Assembly: GCA_033065855.1 (NCBI GenBank)
Contig: JAVXUO010002535.1
Coordinates: 124,001 to 188,000 of the forward strand
DNA: 64,000 nucleotides
Source of the DNA: Escallonia rubra
Lineage: Eukaryota; Streptophyta; Magnoliopsida; Escalloniales; Escalloniaceae
Reading direction: 5' to 3'
A model generated the notes under the pieces. It saw only the letters and a program-made list of their open reading frames with translations. It ran no database searches and was not told where the DNA came from. The position numbers and the translations under genes are program-made. Shown in pieces: positions 20,234 to 32,060 of this stretch (position 1 is its first letter; each line of letters opens with the position of its first letter).

Positions 20234-20990
20234 ACGCGCGTGCACCTCGTGTGTGTATGCAGTGATGTGATGGGAGGTATGGGTATGGGTGTAAGATAAG
20301 TGGTTTGTGTGTTTGTGGTGATAAGGTGGGGTAGAGGGAGGGGGCGACTGTGTGTGTTGGGATGTGTGTGTGTGTGTGTGAGACAGAGAGAGAAAGGGGC
20401 TTAGAGGGTTATTTATGCATATGTGTAGGAGTGGGTGTGTCTGGGTGAGGGGGGGTGAGTGATGGGTAATGTCTGTAGACGTGTGCTGTGTGTATATGCG
20501 TACGCGTGAGAAAAAAAAGAGTTTGTGTGTGACTACGTGTGTTCTCTCTCTGGGGGGGGGGGGGGGTTAGTTTATGTTGGGGTGAGAGGGGGTGGGTTAT
20601 TTCTGTGTGTGTGGTGGTGGGGTGATGGGTAATGTCTGCATGTGTGTGTGTGTGTGTTGTGTTTTGTGTGTGCGTGTATGACAGTTTGTGTGCGAGTGTG
20701 TTGGTGAGCTTGTAGGGATGAAGGGGGGTTTGTATTCTGTGTGTCTGTGTGTATGTGTGTGTGTGTGACAGTGAGTCCGTGTGTGAGTTTGTTGCAGTCT
20801 TGGGTTTGGCGCGTAGTGAGGTGTGGGATTTGGGGAGGGGGGAAAGGGGATGTGTTTGTATAGGGATGCGTGTGCGTGTGGGTGGGACGAGTTGGGAGGG
20901 GCGGTGTTGGCGAATGAAAAGAGCTTAAAAATGGGTGGGATTTGGAAATTTTGTGATAAAAATAGGTAGTTTTGACTTTTCAACAGAATC
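19804..20990. repeat. Long AC-rich then GT-rich low-complexity block
   Basis: About 19804-20155 is CA/C-rich on the plus strand (C-run at about 19818-19833, many ACACAC runs). About 20160-20990 is GT/G-rich, with a (GT)n run near 20196-20232 and a G-run near 20551-20564. The dinucleotide strand switches at about 20155, making the block self-complementary overall. All open frames in it are low complexity. Confidence 0.85.
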
Positions 20991-20994
20991 TGTT

Positions 20995-21250
20995 ACTCCT
21001 GCTCGGCCCGATCTGGCCCTAAAATGGCTCAGCTTGACCCGGCCTTATAGGTGAATAGTGTCAGCCCTGGACCATAAGGCCTAGGGCCAGGGCCAAGCCT
21101 AATTTTTTGGCAAAAAAATCCAACTGGCCCCGCCCTATAAAGGCCTGGGTCAAGCCCTAAAAAACGGGGTGGCTCAAAATTGGCTCTTTTTTAGGGCTGG
21201 CCCGGTTTTTAGGGCCGGTCCGGGTCTGGCCTGGCCCTAGCCCGGCCCCA
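20995..21250. repeat. GGCCC-rich repeat, likely hAT-like subterminal region
   Basis: Dense GGCCC, GGCCTAGGGCC and GGCCCGG motifs, like the stretch at 4727-4905 and typical of the ends of some non-autonomous hAT elements. Termini were not found. Confidence 0.4.
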
Positions 21251-21964
21251 TGCAGTTTTTAAATTCCAGATTCCCCCCTCCCCCCAACAGCTATATTCTC
21301 CCCTTTTTGCAAATTTCACTTTTAGCCCCCTAACAGCTATATAACGGCTAGTTTAGGGGGTTATTTTTGTCCAACAAATTTCTAACAACTCTTTTATGCT
21401 TTTTTACACTTTTAACCTCCCCAACAACTATAAAAGACTAGTTTTAAGGGGTACTTTGGTCTTTTGTGGACTTTAAAAAATCTATTAATTCACCCCATTT
21501 ATTTCATATTTTTCACACCAATCTTCTCGGTCTCTCTTATCTAAATTCTACAAGCTTTGCTACCATTGTTACTAGTTTTGATCCCATGCGTTGCACACGA
21601 GAGCAACTATAGTCAATAAATTACGTAAATAAAATAATAAAAGCATGATACTAAAGTTTTTGACAAAGAATGGAACAGAAGTGACGGAATCCATATAATG
21701 GTCACCTATTTTTTGATAAAATCTGAGTAAGCTCCAAAGTTCACTCATTTTCAAGAACCACACTTGTGTGAATGGTTATGAACTCATATGCAATGCACAA
21801 GGTGTCCTAAGAGCATTTTAGGTCATACTCATCAATCCAAGCATCAAACCAAGACTAGTTACATAATAGTAAAGATCAACCATAATCGATAGTAACTTAA
21901 TCTATGCATTCTTTCTTACTATTTGACATTGGACTTAATGAAACTTTCATAGCATGTCCACTAT
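21251..21964. other. Intergenic; nothing recognised
   Basis: Between the GGCCC-rich stretch and the MuDR relic. Two short C-rich phrases repeat (CCCCCTAACAGCTATA and CCTCCCCAACAACTATAAAA, about 21330 and 21415). No gene was seen. Confidence 0.3.
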
Positions 21965-22064
21965 AGCTTTAAGCTTCTTTGGCTTTAATCCATCTATCCT
22001 ACTTTTCAAACACATTAGAACATAATCCATGTGTAGTTATCATCAAACAACATATAAGCCTAGA

Positions 22065-23889
22065 TTATCCAACCATAGGGCTAACGCTACCACCAACACA
22101 TTTGACTACACATTTTGTCCCAGGGTTCAATCTTTTCAGTTCTGCAGCATCGTCCCACAACATTGAAAACTGCTCAATTATTGTCCCTTCAACAAGTTCC
22201 ATAGCCTTTTTCCTTGTTCTGTATACCCGAGCCTTAGAAATATTCATCACCACATCTCTCATCACAATTGTCCAGAAGGCAGTTACATGCATATTAGGGT
22301 TTGTCCTAAAAACATCAATATACCTCTTGGACATCCATCTAGAAGTCACATGCTTATTTTTGAATGACATATTGCATGTATCCTTATCAACTAGGATTTT
22401 TACTTGTAGATTGTCCTGTCCTCTGAACCTGGATATATATATATATATACAAGTTGCTTCTTCAGGCATCTCTAGTTTACAACATGCTCTAAGTTTCCAT
22501 CTACTGTTCTTTAAGAATTTGATTGGTCTTCCTTCCCTAATTGCACACATCTTAATGGCATCTCTTGCCTGTATATGGTTACTACATTCCCAACTCAAAT
22601 TTTGGATGCTCCATGGAGCTCTCAGCATTAAACTCTGCAAAGTCCATTTCATCTATTGCTTCATCATCAGATGAACCACATGCAGATTGTATCTGTCCAT
22701 CATGAGATGCATCTATATCCCCCATGACACCTTTCCCCTTCCCATTCCCTTTTCCAGCTAGGGTACCACCAAATTCTGCCTCTTTGTCTATGTTTGTATC
22801 AAATAACAGGTCATCAAACTCAGAACCAAACTCACTGTCATCCATTTGTTCATAAGACCTATCACTTTGACTATCACTATCTACTTCCATATTTAAATCA
22901 CCCTGAACACCCACCTCATTATTTACATTGTCTGCTTCCATATTTAAAGCACCATCAGTAGCCCCATCACCACCTTCATTTAGTTGTTGGCCTAAAAGAG
23001 CCTCATCATCCACCTCTGTTTCACTGGCTAGAGGCATCTCAGCATTCCCTCCCCCATCAGCCCTGTCACACTCTGTTTCATTGCCCAGATGAATCTCAGC
23101 ATTCCTTCCACCATCAATAACATGACACAAAGTTTGGGTATTAGGTCCAGCCAAATAGAAACTAATTGTCATGTCATTAGGAATAACTCTACCATCCTCG
23201 TCTAACTCTTCTATGACCATTGAAGTTCTTCTACCTAGTAAAGCATATATCTCTTCAAGATGAGATTCATAATACTCATAAAACATAGTCTTCTCATCCA
23301 CTTCTTCAAAATACATTTCAATCTCCATGTGGTTAGGTATAAAGGGCCACATTTGAACTAATTCACTATCAGTCTCTACTCTAACTAACCAGACTCTAAG
23401 TCCTTCCCATCATTTTCTAATAAAATTTCATAAAGCCATCCAGCCCAATTTCACTTGCCATTTTTCCTAACTCAATCATTGACATGCACTCAGTATCACA
23501 ATAGTCAATGTATCTAACATGACAAAGGTAATAAACTCTGTGAGGTCTCATGTAAAAATGACCCCCAAACATCAATTTTATAGTAAAGAAGGTGGAGCCA
23601 TTCCCTGCAAAAAATAATTGCACAAATGGGGCCAACATTAACACCTATATCACAGTATTACATACATCGATGACATTATTACATCCATGCATAAATCAGA
23701 AAGTTATAGTTTTAGTTGACTGAAAGTACCCTCATTATCTTGTATCACTGTTAGCATGCATATACATTACTCGTATATGTAAAATCGTTATGAGCAAAAT
23801 CAAAAAGTAAGGTTAATCGACAAATCAGACTTACTGTACAATGGTTGCCCATAGTCGTAATCCTCAATGCTTCTTATCCCCCAAGACAT
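22065..23889 (-). pseudogene. MuDR-type transposase N-terminal half
   Basis: Exon 1 (23889-23835) begins MSWGIRSIEDYDYGQPLY and ends in GTAAGT. An acceptor precedes exon 2 at 23604, and the phase fits (A+GG). Exon 2 holds the PB1-like N-terminal module (FGGHFY...YIDYCDTECMSMIELGKMAS). In-frame TAG codons follow KFY and GRT near 23416 and 23397. From 23352 an open frame of 256 codons carries the long acidic Asp/Glu/Gly linker, ending at 22582. The MuDR zinc-finger-like DNA-binding text (KHVTSRWMSKRYIDVF, and AAELKRLNPGTK near 22110) is in another frame. It stops just before the DDE catalytic core, so it could at most encode a DNA-binding remnant. It is related to Mutator transposases of the MuDR class, not to the FAR1-like one at 9785-12052. 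Confidence 0.8.
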
Positions 23890-23905
23890 TGTTCGATTCC
23901 AGTAC

Positions 23906-24010
23906 GGGATTAGGGTTACGATCACGATTTGGGATTTTTGCAATACGAGATTAGGGTTACAATCACAATTTGGGATTTTTGTAGTACGGGATTAGGGTTA
24001 CAAGATTGGA
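23906..24010 (+). repeat. 41 bp tandem repeat with TTAGGG
   Basis: GGGATTAGGGTTAC...TTTGGGATTTTTG units begin at 23906, 23947 and 23988 (last incomplete), near the end of the MuDR-type element. Confidence 0.9.
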
Positions 24011-24258
24011 GTTTCATTTGGGTTAGTTGAAAGCTTTTGGCAATTAAGCAGATGGTTTTACACGACGATTTTAAAATGACAAATATGGCTTGACAAAATT
24101 GCCCCTGACAGAAATGGCTAAATCGTTAGGAATTTGGACAGAAGTCCTTACTTATTGCGAATTTGAAATTACAGACCCTTATGTGTAAAAAATAAACTTT
24201 AGGACCCTCAGGTGAGACTTCGGAATACTTTCAGGGTACTAACGTGTATTTAACCCTT

Positions 24259-25108
24259 AAATAAACTTCTCCTGTTTCCTGAAAGAAGAAAAAGTTCCAG
24301 TACCTCTGCAAGCCCTAAAATAACTTCACAAACATCCCAATTAATTCATCAAATTCTGAAACTTTGTTTCCACAACACCATCTCACCTCCGCACAATCTT
24401 ACCGTCGATGGGATGTTGCCGATGTTGAGTCACCTTGGGGCCGCCTCGACGTCAACACCGACGTGTCCTTAGTGACGACAGAGAGCCCCATCGGCCTGCC
24501 ATGGATTGAACCCGGATGAAGATAGAAAAGGGAACTGGGTCAGATCTAAAGTAGAGGTGGTGGTGGCGGGTGAAAGTATAGGTGGTTCTCGTCGGTGGCG
24601 GCATCGGGTGTGGTGAGTAGTGATGGTGCGTTACTTTGTGGTGCGGCGAGGAGATGGTGTTGTGGCGGCAGAGACTTGACCAAGGATAGCTGATGGGTTG
24701 CTGCGACTATTATGGTGGTGGAAGCTAGTGACGATGGTGGTCTGCGGTGGAAGCTGTTAGTTGTGTCGGTCACGGCAGATCTGCAGACTTAAGAGAGGCG
24801 AGCTTTTATCGGAGGATTTGCCACTGCCGGCGAAGGACTTGTTGAGGGGAGTGGGAGAGAGGTGCTTGATCTGGTCTAGGGCTTTGCCAGGAGACTCCAA
24901 CAGAGCTATGGTGAGATGTATTTATAGGTTGGTGGCTGCGCGACTCTGAGTAGGCTTGGTTATGCAGTTGTGAGTGAGAACCAAGCACGGGGTTGGGTGG
25001 TGTTTTTGTTCAATAATGAACATTAAAAAAGGAAAATTAAAAATTAAAAATAAAGGGTTAGAGTTGTCCTTTTCTAAGTACGTTAAAGTTGTTTATATGT
25101 AATTGATA
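24259..25108. other. Unassigned G+C-richer segment
   Basis: A stretch richer in GGTGG/CGGCGG triplets than its surroundings (about 24370-24960). Short open frames on both strands are Pro/Ser/Thr- or Gly/Arg-rich and match no family I know. It may be remnant exon or promoter sequence of a host gene, but I cannot support a gene. Confidence 0.3.
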
Positions 25109-25237
25109 TCTATCTATATAATAATATATAATAAGCGAATCAATAGCTTCTTTGCATGACACGTCATCTCAGACATAGCTTCTTTAATTGACATATCATC
25201 ACATTATATTTTCAATGTGAAATAGAACTATAACTAT

Positions 25238-26760
25238 TATAAGTGTCACTAAAAGTCTGAAATACTATCTTGGATGGAGTCCTTATTTCTTGATAAGTTA
25301 ATTTCTCTACTAGTAAGCCTTATATAATTGAAAAAGGAATCCTAAATGTTCTGAAACTTTAACTAATTAATGGATAAACTTATTAGGACTTAATTTTGAG
25401 TATTGTCTCCTCAAAATCACTCTCCAATATGAATATAAAAATTCATATATCAAAAAACCGAAAATAATATTATCTTGAATGTGATGCTTATTTATTAATA
25501 AGTTAATTTTCATATTAGTAAGTCTTATGTAGTTGAAAAACTAATTCTAAACATTCTGAAATTCTAACTAATTTTATAAGTGTCACTAAAGGTCTGAAAT
25601 ACTAGCTTGAATGAGGTCCTTATTTCTTGATAAGTTAATTTCTATATTAGTAAGCCATATATAATTGAAAAAGTAATTCTAAATGTTCTAAAACTCTAAC
25701 TAATTAATGGATAAACTTATTAGGAGTTAATTTTGATTATTGCATCCTAAAACCACTCTCCAATATGAATATAAAAATTCATATATCTAAAAAACGAAAT
25801 TAATATTATCTCGAATGGGGTCCTTATTTATTGAAAATTAATTTTCATATTAGTAAGCCTTATACAGTTGAAAAACTAATTTCAAACATTCTGAAACTCT
25901 AGCTAATTTTATAAGTATCACTAAAGGTCTGAAATACTATCTTAGATGTGATCCTTATTTCTTGATAAGTTAATTTTTATGTTAGTAAGCCTTATATAAT
26001 TTAAAAAGTAATTCTACTGTATAATTGGTATTACTTAAAATCACAATAATGGTAAGTTTATTCGTAAATGTGATAGTTGCAATGGATTTAAAGGTATATA
26101 CTAAACATGTCAGTGTATATAAAGGTATGTAAATAATATTTTGGATGTGATCCCTATTTTTAAGTTTATTTAATTTTGCTTCCAAAACTCTAAATTTACT
26201 AATTTTTTAGGATTTGAATTTGACTATCATGTTCTTAAAACTAACTTTCTGATACGAAGATAAACAATCATGTATCTAGAAAATAAATATAACACATGAT
26301 ATTTAAAACAAAAATTTATGTTTCAGTTAATTTTATTTTATTATGATTGATAAAATGTATATGCATTTGCACATAACATAATTATTGAAAACCAATTATC
26401 TATATAATATATAAAATTAATAATCAAATTATAGGATAATATTTTGCTTTGATAAAACATCACGATCAACAAAGTGGTTATATAAGCGTAAATGAGATCT
26501 TGAAAAGAAATCACCTATGTACTAGAGAAAAAAAAAAAGGGTGCAATTAAATCAAATTATTCTTAATTACTATATTTGGGAACATTTCAAACCTTTAAGA
26601 TGCAAAAATATGAAATATCATCAGATTATATTATCAATATAAAATAAAATTATAAACATTATAAGTGTCTCTAAAGGTCTCAAATATTATCTTGAATAGG
26701 GTCTTTATTTCTTGATAAGTTAATTTTCATTTCAGTAAGCTTTATATAATTGAAAAACTA
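25238..26760 (+). repeat. ~337 bp tandem repeats inside the Helitron
   Basis: The phrase AAGTGTCACTAAAxGTCTGAAATACTA starts units at about 25238, 25575 and 25912, with a further diverged unit near 26660. Each continues with CCTTATTTCTTGATAAGTTAATTT and TAGTAAGCCTTATATA. Within each unit the phrase CTTGATAAGTTAATTT...GTAAG appears in two variants about half a unit apart, so an older ~170 bp unit may underlie it. Confidence 0.8.
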
Positions 26761-27080
26761 ATTCTAAGCATTCGGAAACTTTAACTAATTAATGAACTAA
26801 CTTATTATGACTTAATTTTAACTATTGTATCCTTGAAATCACTCTCAAATATGAACATATAAATTCATGTCTACAAAATGAAAATAACATATTAGACTTA
26901 GAAGATAGAAGAAAATGATGTTACAATTGAAATTGAAATAATAAAAATAAGACAACAATTGGTTCATATTCATTGTATTTTAATATAGGGTAAAGTACAC
27001 ATCGGACCCCTGAGGTTTGCCCTAAAATACACAAAATTAACAAAATAATGAAAGGACGGTCATACTCAATTTACCCCTTA

Positions 27081-27117
<37 letters not shown>

Positions 27118-27118
27118 C
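27081..27118. repeat. (TC)n-(AC)n microsatellite
   Basis: TC dinucleotides passing directly into AC dinucleotides, within the Helitron body. Confidence 0.95.
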
Positions 27119-28102
27119 ACACCCTTATTAAAGAAAAACATATACTTGACAATAATGGGTATTATGTGGTTGTTTTTTTAAATTTATTTTTGCAAAAAGT
27201 AATAACTTTTTTGAAAGTGATAAGGTCTATACATAAGTCTGTTAAATTTAGAATGTAACTTTATTCCTTTTAAATTTCTACTTAATCATTATAATAACCT
27301 CATGAACATATAAATGTAATATCTTAAAGACCCTCTGAAGTTAAAGAACTAAATCCATATGTAACATTTACAATTCAAAAGGGATACCTTTACCATATTT
27401 TAACTACAACTCATCGTATTCGCTATTTAGCTATATATCACACTAGCATAACTATTCTATTGCTCTAAGTATTAAGTCAATATTCATTTGAAATACTACT
27501 TGACAACTTAAAACAAAATCTTAAAAAAGACAAGTATCTAGCGGCTCCACGTACTATGTCGCTATCTATTCTTTATCTTTCAACTTACAATATAACGAAA
27601 TCACAGGTGAACAGACATGTATATTCAAAGTTATTGTATGCAGTATAACCAAACCAATAGTGCTATTTAATAATCGAAAGTTAGGAGTAATGTAAATGAA
27701 TTCATCTTTTCATATTTTACTTAAGTTAGTCGTGATTAATTTAGATACTAAAATTATTCTTTGTAGCCAATTTATACTGTTAATGTCTTTTTTATCTCAG
27801 GATATGTGGTACGTATTAATACACTTTTTAAAACCTTATAATATACTTTAAGGAGTATTTTATAAACCGGCCGAGCTTGGCTCGGGTTACTAGGCTAGTA
27901 TTCTTTAGTAGATGATCACGCAAGATGTTAACTGTAACTCCAAGGGATTGAAGAATATGTTAGTATCAAAAAAGAACATTAGAAAACGAAAAAAGTAAAA
28001 CAATTGTAGACTCTTGAAAATAATCACTAACTTCTTCCATTCATAACAAAGAACGTAAAGTCAGAGCTATTGTTTTCTAGAAATAAGTAAACAACCTCAT
28101 GT

Positions 28103-30209
28103 TTAAGAACCAGCTGCACTGCCTCCTCCAGAGGTGTCAAGCACCATAGATGCATACAACAGCCTGTTCCATGTATCAGGCAAGCCCGGGAGGCACCAGT
28201 GGCTGCAGTCAGCAATATGTTCCGGCCGCTTCCCTTTCTGCTCTATCAATTGCTTCCCTGTCTTCGTCCCGTAAATTGTAGAATGTGCATCTCTTCTGTA
28301 CCGCGACAGCTCTGTGATGTTCAAGTACCTTACTGGTGTCCTCATCCGATGAAATGTAGCCCTAACGATTTCCATCAGGGGCTCTGGAAATGATGCGACC
28401 ATAGGTGACTCCTTTTCTATGGGTTGGGTCACATTGTAACACCAATCTTTTCCTTTGTGTTCTGGTGAAATGCTCCTAAAATACACACTTGTTTTGGTTG
28501 GAAGAACATTGTCATCCACCCAGTTTTCCCAAGTCTTCATTGCCATCGCGAATGCTTTCTCTATGTTCATCTCCTCGACCAACTTCCCCTCATATCCAAA
28601 CATGTCCCATCTGCAAAGTTTCATAACAACACACAAAATATGTTAATTTCTCAACCTTAACTTATCAGAATCAATTTGTAGAAAAGGCGGCCAGTGTGAC
28701 GGGGTTTTGGGTGTATGCAGTTTTAATCCTCTTGTGAAATTAGAGATTACGTTTTGCACTGAGTAGAAAACTTACGCCCTAAACTTTCCACGGTGCACCC
28801 ACCAATGACCAGTGTTGAATACCATAACGTCAGCCCCATGCCAACGCCTAGCCGTTGCATCGATTTTATCTAGCCTCAAAATTTTGGTGCCATTGGCTTG
28901 TTTTGTGTCTAGTTGCACCAGGAATGGACTCCAGTAGAACTCCACAGAAACATTGTAGTCCTACAACAGCAACAGGAGCAATTGTATTAAATATTTCTAG
29001 AATTCAGAGGCACACATGGTTAAGGATCCATTTACGAATTCTGCAGTTCATGAACCACTAAATTAGGTTGATTTGATATTTTTCATCAAGTAACTAAGAA
29101 TGGCAAATGAGATCTATAAGAAAAAGGATACAAGTATTTAAATGCACAACGTAAGGGATTCATGTTCATTGTGCAATCTGATACAACTGAAGCCTCTCTT
29201 GATCATATCATTGCCCATAACAAATGTCATAAAAAAGATAAGACTTCATTTGGAGGACAAACAGATTTCAGCCTCATGGTGCTTCAACCGTGAATACCGA
29301 GTGCAAATTTCTTCGAAACTTTCAACAAAGCAAGGTAAAAATGCTGGGCTTTAACTGGTATCTAACCTCGTTTGTCATTAACAACGTAGTATTAGACACT
29401 TTTCATTTAAGGGGAATAAATCAGGTGACATAAAGAAACTAGCATAGGAATAAAACCTGGGAAATTGAGAAACATGTTCACCTTTGCTCGAAATACTTTG
29501 TAGGAACCATTTTGAAAATCAACCTCAGCCGTTGAGGAGGGTATAGCAGAATAGAGAAGGCAAGCAAGAGATTCCCACTGGTTTCTGTTTAGTGAATCTC
29601 CAACCAAGACCACTCTCTTCCCTCTAAGCCTCTCCAACATGTCTCTCCCATCAAACCTGAAAAAAAGTCCAATCTAATATTTTGTCAATCTATACCAGAA
29701 CACCATAAAATGGCTTTGTTTAACAGATTCTTAAGATAATAAAACTATATAGCACAAGATTGGAAATAATATTTTGAACATTTCAAATTTGGTCTCTTCT
29801 TAAGGGACAGAGGTAGTATATATTTGACTTACCTAGGAATCTCACATTCATGAGCTTCCCAACTCCATTTCTCGTACTGAAAGTCTGGCCGTCCGTGCCT
29901 CTGACAGCTTACTTGATCACTAAGAAACGGGCACCGGAAATCATCGTACAATAAATTCTCCATCGGCTTGTAAACCCAACGTCCCTTGAACATGTTGCAT
30001 TTTACATCTCTTTGGTGTATGGGTTTCACGTTCTCGCTTATGCCGGATCCCAAGAAATCAATGTCGGATGATGATTGTAAAGCTATGGTGTGGACGAGGT
30101 TTCTGACATCATGGCTGCGATTGAGGCACATCAAAAGGATGAAGCAACCAAGTATGCTTGCAAATGTACAAAGCTTCCATCTCTCATGGATTCTTGAAAT
30201 GGCTTCCAT
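28103..30209 (-). CDS. Trichome birefringence-like (TBL, DUF231/PC-esterase) polysaccharide O-acetyltransferase
   Basis: Four exons with GT-AG borders and matching phases: 30209-29833, 29656-29482, 28960-28776 and 28610-28103, giving 414 residues and a normal family length. An N-terminal membrane anchor ([19 protein letters not shown], residues about 13-31) predicts a type II Golgi protein. The PMR5N part follows ([12 protein letters not shown]...[20 protein letters not shown]). The PC-esterase part has the GDS motif ([15 protein letters not shown], exon 2) and the DxxH motif ([15 protein letters not shown], exon 4), the Ser and Asp/His of the catalytic triad. TBL proteins acetylate wall polysaccharides such as xylan, pectin or mannan. 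The substrate cannot be told from sequence; the subgroup is uncertain. No break was seen. The upstream region was duplicated twice (30055-35530). Confidence 0.92.
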
Positions 30210-32060
30210 GACTGTGGCTTACTCTTCTTCTTTTTTTTTTTTTTTTGTACAACTAGCTGGCTAGATTGCTTGCATAGTTAAAGAGAAAAGGTGTAAACGT
30301 AAATAAGTTGGTGTACTATGGGTTTCGGTCAACTGTGGTTTGTGAAGTGGGTTAAAAGTAGGTTTCAACTTAAAGTCTGTCAACTAAATTCTTGTGAGTT
30401 AATTACCCTCTAATGATTTTTCATGTAAATGACACCCCAGGACCTTTTTGTTCCAGTATCTTCATCAAAATGCAGAAAAGAGAAAAGATACAACTCAGGA
30501 TATCGTTGAATTTAATACGTAGGCGAGGGAGAATTCTGGGGATTCTGTGTTGCTTTTTTATCTTAACCATATTCTCAAGATTTCCTCTGAGATGCGGTTG
30601 ACCTATTTGATATTTATTTCCCAGGTATAACGCGAGCGCACTCTTTCTTTTTGGTACTTAATGAAGATCATTATAAGTACTGCATATGAAAGGAGTGTTA
30701 CGTGTGCACTACTTATAAGTTGTGTATATAATTGGTTTCACTTTTCAGTGACTTGAGGGCTCTGGCTAAAGATAAAGATAATCGTTAATCGCTTGTGGTT
30801 AATTTTTGTTGTTTTGATACACCTTTAGTGAGTAAATCAGTTTGCATTTGTTACCGAAGGCACGATGATGAAATTCATTTCCGTGGCTAACTAGACAAGT
30901 TTTAGACCCCATAACGTTACAGACTTATCTTTTAACAGTAGCATCATAATAGGACAAGAGTCAGTGGTAAGTGGACTGAGTAGGTTACCTTCTACACAAT
31001 CATTTTTTCATGATAATGGCCCAAGACCTATGCCGGGTACGAACAATGTCGGATGATGACGGAAAAGATATGGTGTGGACGAGGTTTCTAACATCATGGC
31101 TGCGATTGAGGCACACCAAAAGTATGAAGCAGCTGGCTATGCTTGCAAATATATATACAAAGCTCCAACTCTCATGGAGTGTTGAAATGGCTTCCATGGC
31201 TGTGACTTGTTTTCTTTTGGTTTGTACTACTAGCTAACTAGATTGATTGCATGTTTACAGAGAAAAGGTGTAATTGTGTAAATGTAAAGAAGTTGGTGTA
31301 TTATGGGTTTGGGTCAACTGTTGTTTGTGGAGTGGGTTAAAAGTAGGTTACAACTGGAAGTTTGTCAACTAAAGTCTTGTGAGTTGGTTATCCTCTAATC
31401 ATTTCTTCATCCAAAAATGCAGAATACAACTCAGAGAATTCTGGGGATTTGGTGTTGCTTTTTTATCTTAACTACATTCTCAAGATCTCCCTCTGAGATG
31501 CCGTTTATCTATTTGATATTTAATTCCCACATATATAATCACTGCACTGAGGTAAATATGCTAAGATGTGCTATTTTTTTTTATGGTATTTGATAAAGAT
31601 CATAACATGGTACCGCAAGTGAAAGAAGTGTTACGTGAGCATAATCTATAACCTGTGTATATTGTTTTTTTTTTTTTTTTTCAGAGCCTTGATGGCATGG
31701 GTCTAGCTGAAGACCATTACTCTTTTCCAGAAATAGAGTTAACCGTTAATCATTAATCACTTGTATCTAATTAATTTTTGTTGTTGTGATACACCTTTAA
31801 TGAAGAATTAACCGTCAATCATTAATCACTTGTATTTACTTTTGTTGTTGTGATGCACCTTTAATGAAGAATTAGTTTACTTTTGTTATAAAGTCACGAA
31901 GGCTAAATTCATTTCTATGGCTGAACTAAAACAAGTTTTAAACACCATAACGTCACAGAGTAATTTTTAACATTGGCGTCATAATAGGACAAGGGCCATT
32001 GGTGAAATTGAGGGAGTAGGTTACATTTTTTCCATGATAATGACCGAAAACTTTTACGGA
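30055..32060 (-). repeat. Tandem duplication of TBL exon 1/upstream region (two ~1 kb units)
   Basis: Unit 1 (about 30060-31045) and unit 2 (about 31046-32060) run parallel. Both start AATGTCGGATGATGA, pass through exon 1 coding text and ATGGCTTCCATG, then AAAAGGTGTAA, GTTGGTGTA, GTGGGTTAAAAGTAGGTT, and a GCTTTTTTATCTTAAC phrase, and end near CATGATAATG. Unit 1 belongs to the live TBL gene. Confidence 0.85.
31000..31197 (-). pseudogene. Truncated TBL exon 1 copy
   Basis: Reads MEAISTLHESWSFVYIFASI and on through [21 protein letters not shown] and SSSDI, matching residues 1 to about 50 of the TBL protein, then leaves homology where the next duplicated unit begins. There is no downstream exon, so it is a 5' gene fragment carried by the tandem duplication. 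It could still carry promoter activity; whether it is transcribed is unknown. Confidence 0.85.

Larger units (their letters stand above)
21965..24258 (-). mobile_element. MuDR-type MULE, 3' truncated
   Basis: The transposase N-terminal region reads on the minus strand from 23889. Upstream of it lies a non-coding end with TTAGGG-bearing tandem repeats (23906-24010) and a terminus near 24258 that reads, on the minus strand, GGGTTAAATACACGTTAGTA. The catalytic domain and opposite terminus are absent, so the left edge is approximate. Confidence 0.6.
25113..27898 (+). mobile_element. Probable non-autonomous Helitron
   Basis: The left end TCTATATAATAATATATAAT follows an A (25112). An alternative start TC at 25109 also follows an A. 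The right end is CTAG at 27895-27898 followed by T, and 9-10 bp before it is a hairpin CCGAGC-TTG-GCTCGG (about 27871-27885). Helitrons insert between A and T, start with TC, and end in CTRR after a short GC-rich hairpin, so all four signs are present. The body is very A+T-rich, with no Rep/helicase and no gene. It contains the ~337 bp tandem repeats below. Confidence 0.65.

Noticed and set aside
20597-20983. 128-codon His/Thr/Pro-rich minus-strand frame
   Set aside because: Translation of GTGTG runs; no start context or domain.
24546-24988. Possible short gene in the G+C-richer stretch
   Set aside because: Several overlapping frames on both strands, none with a recognisable domain or splice-supported extension.
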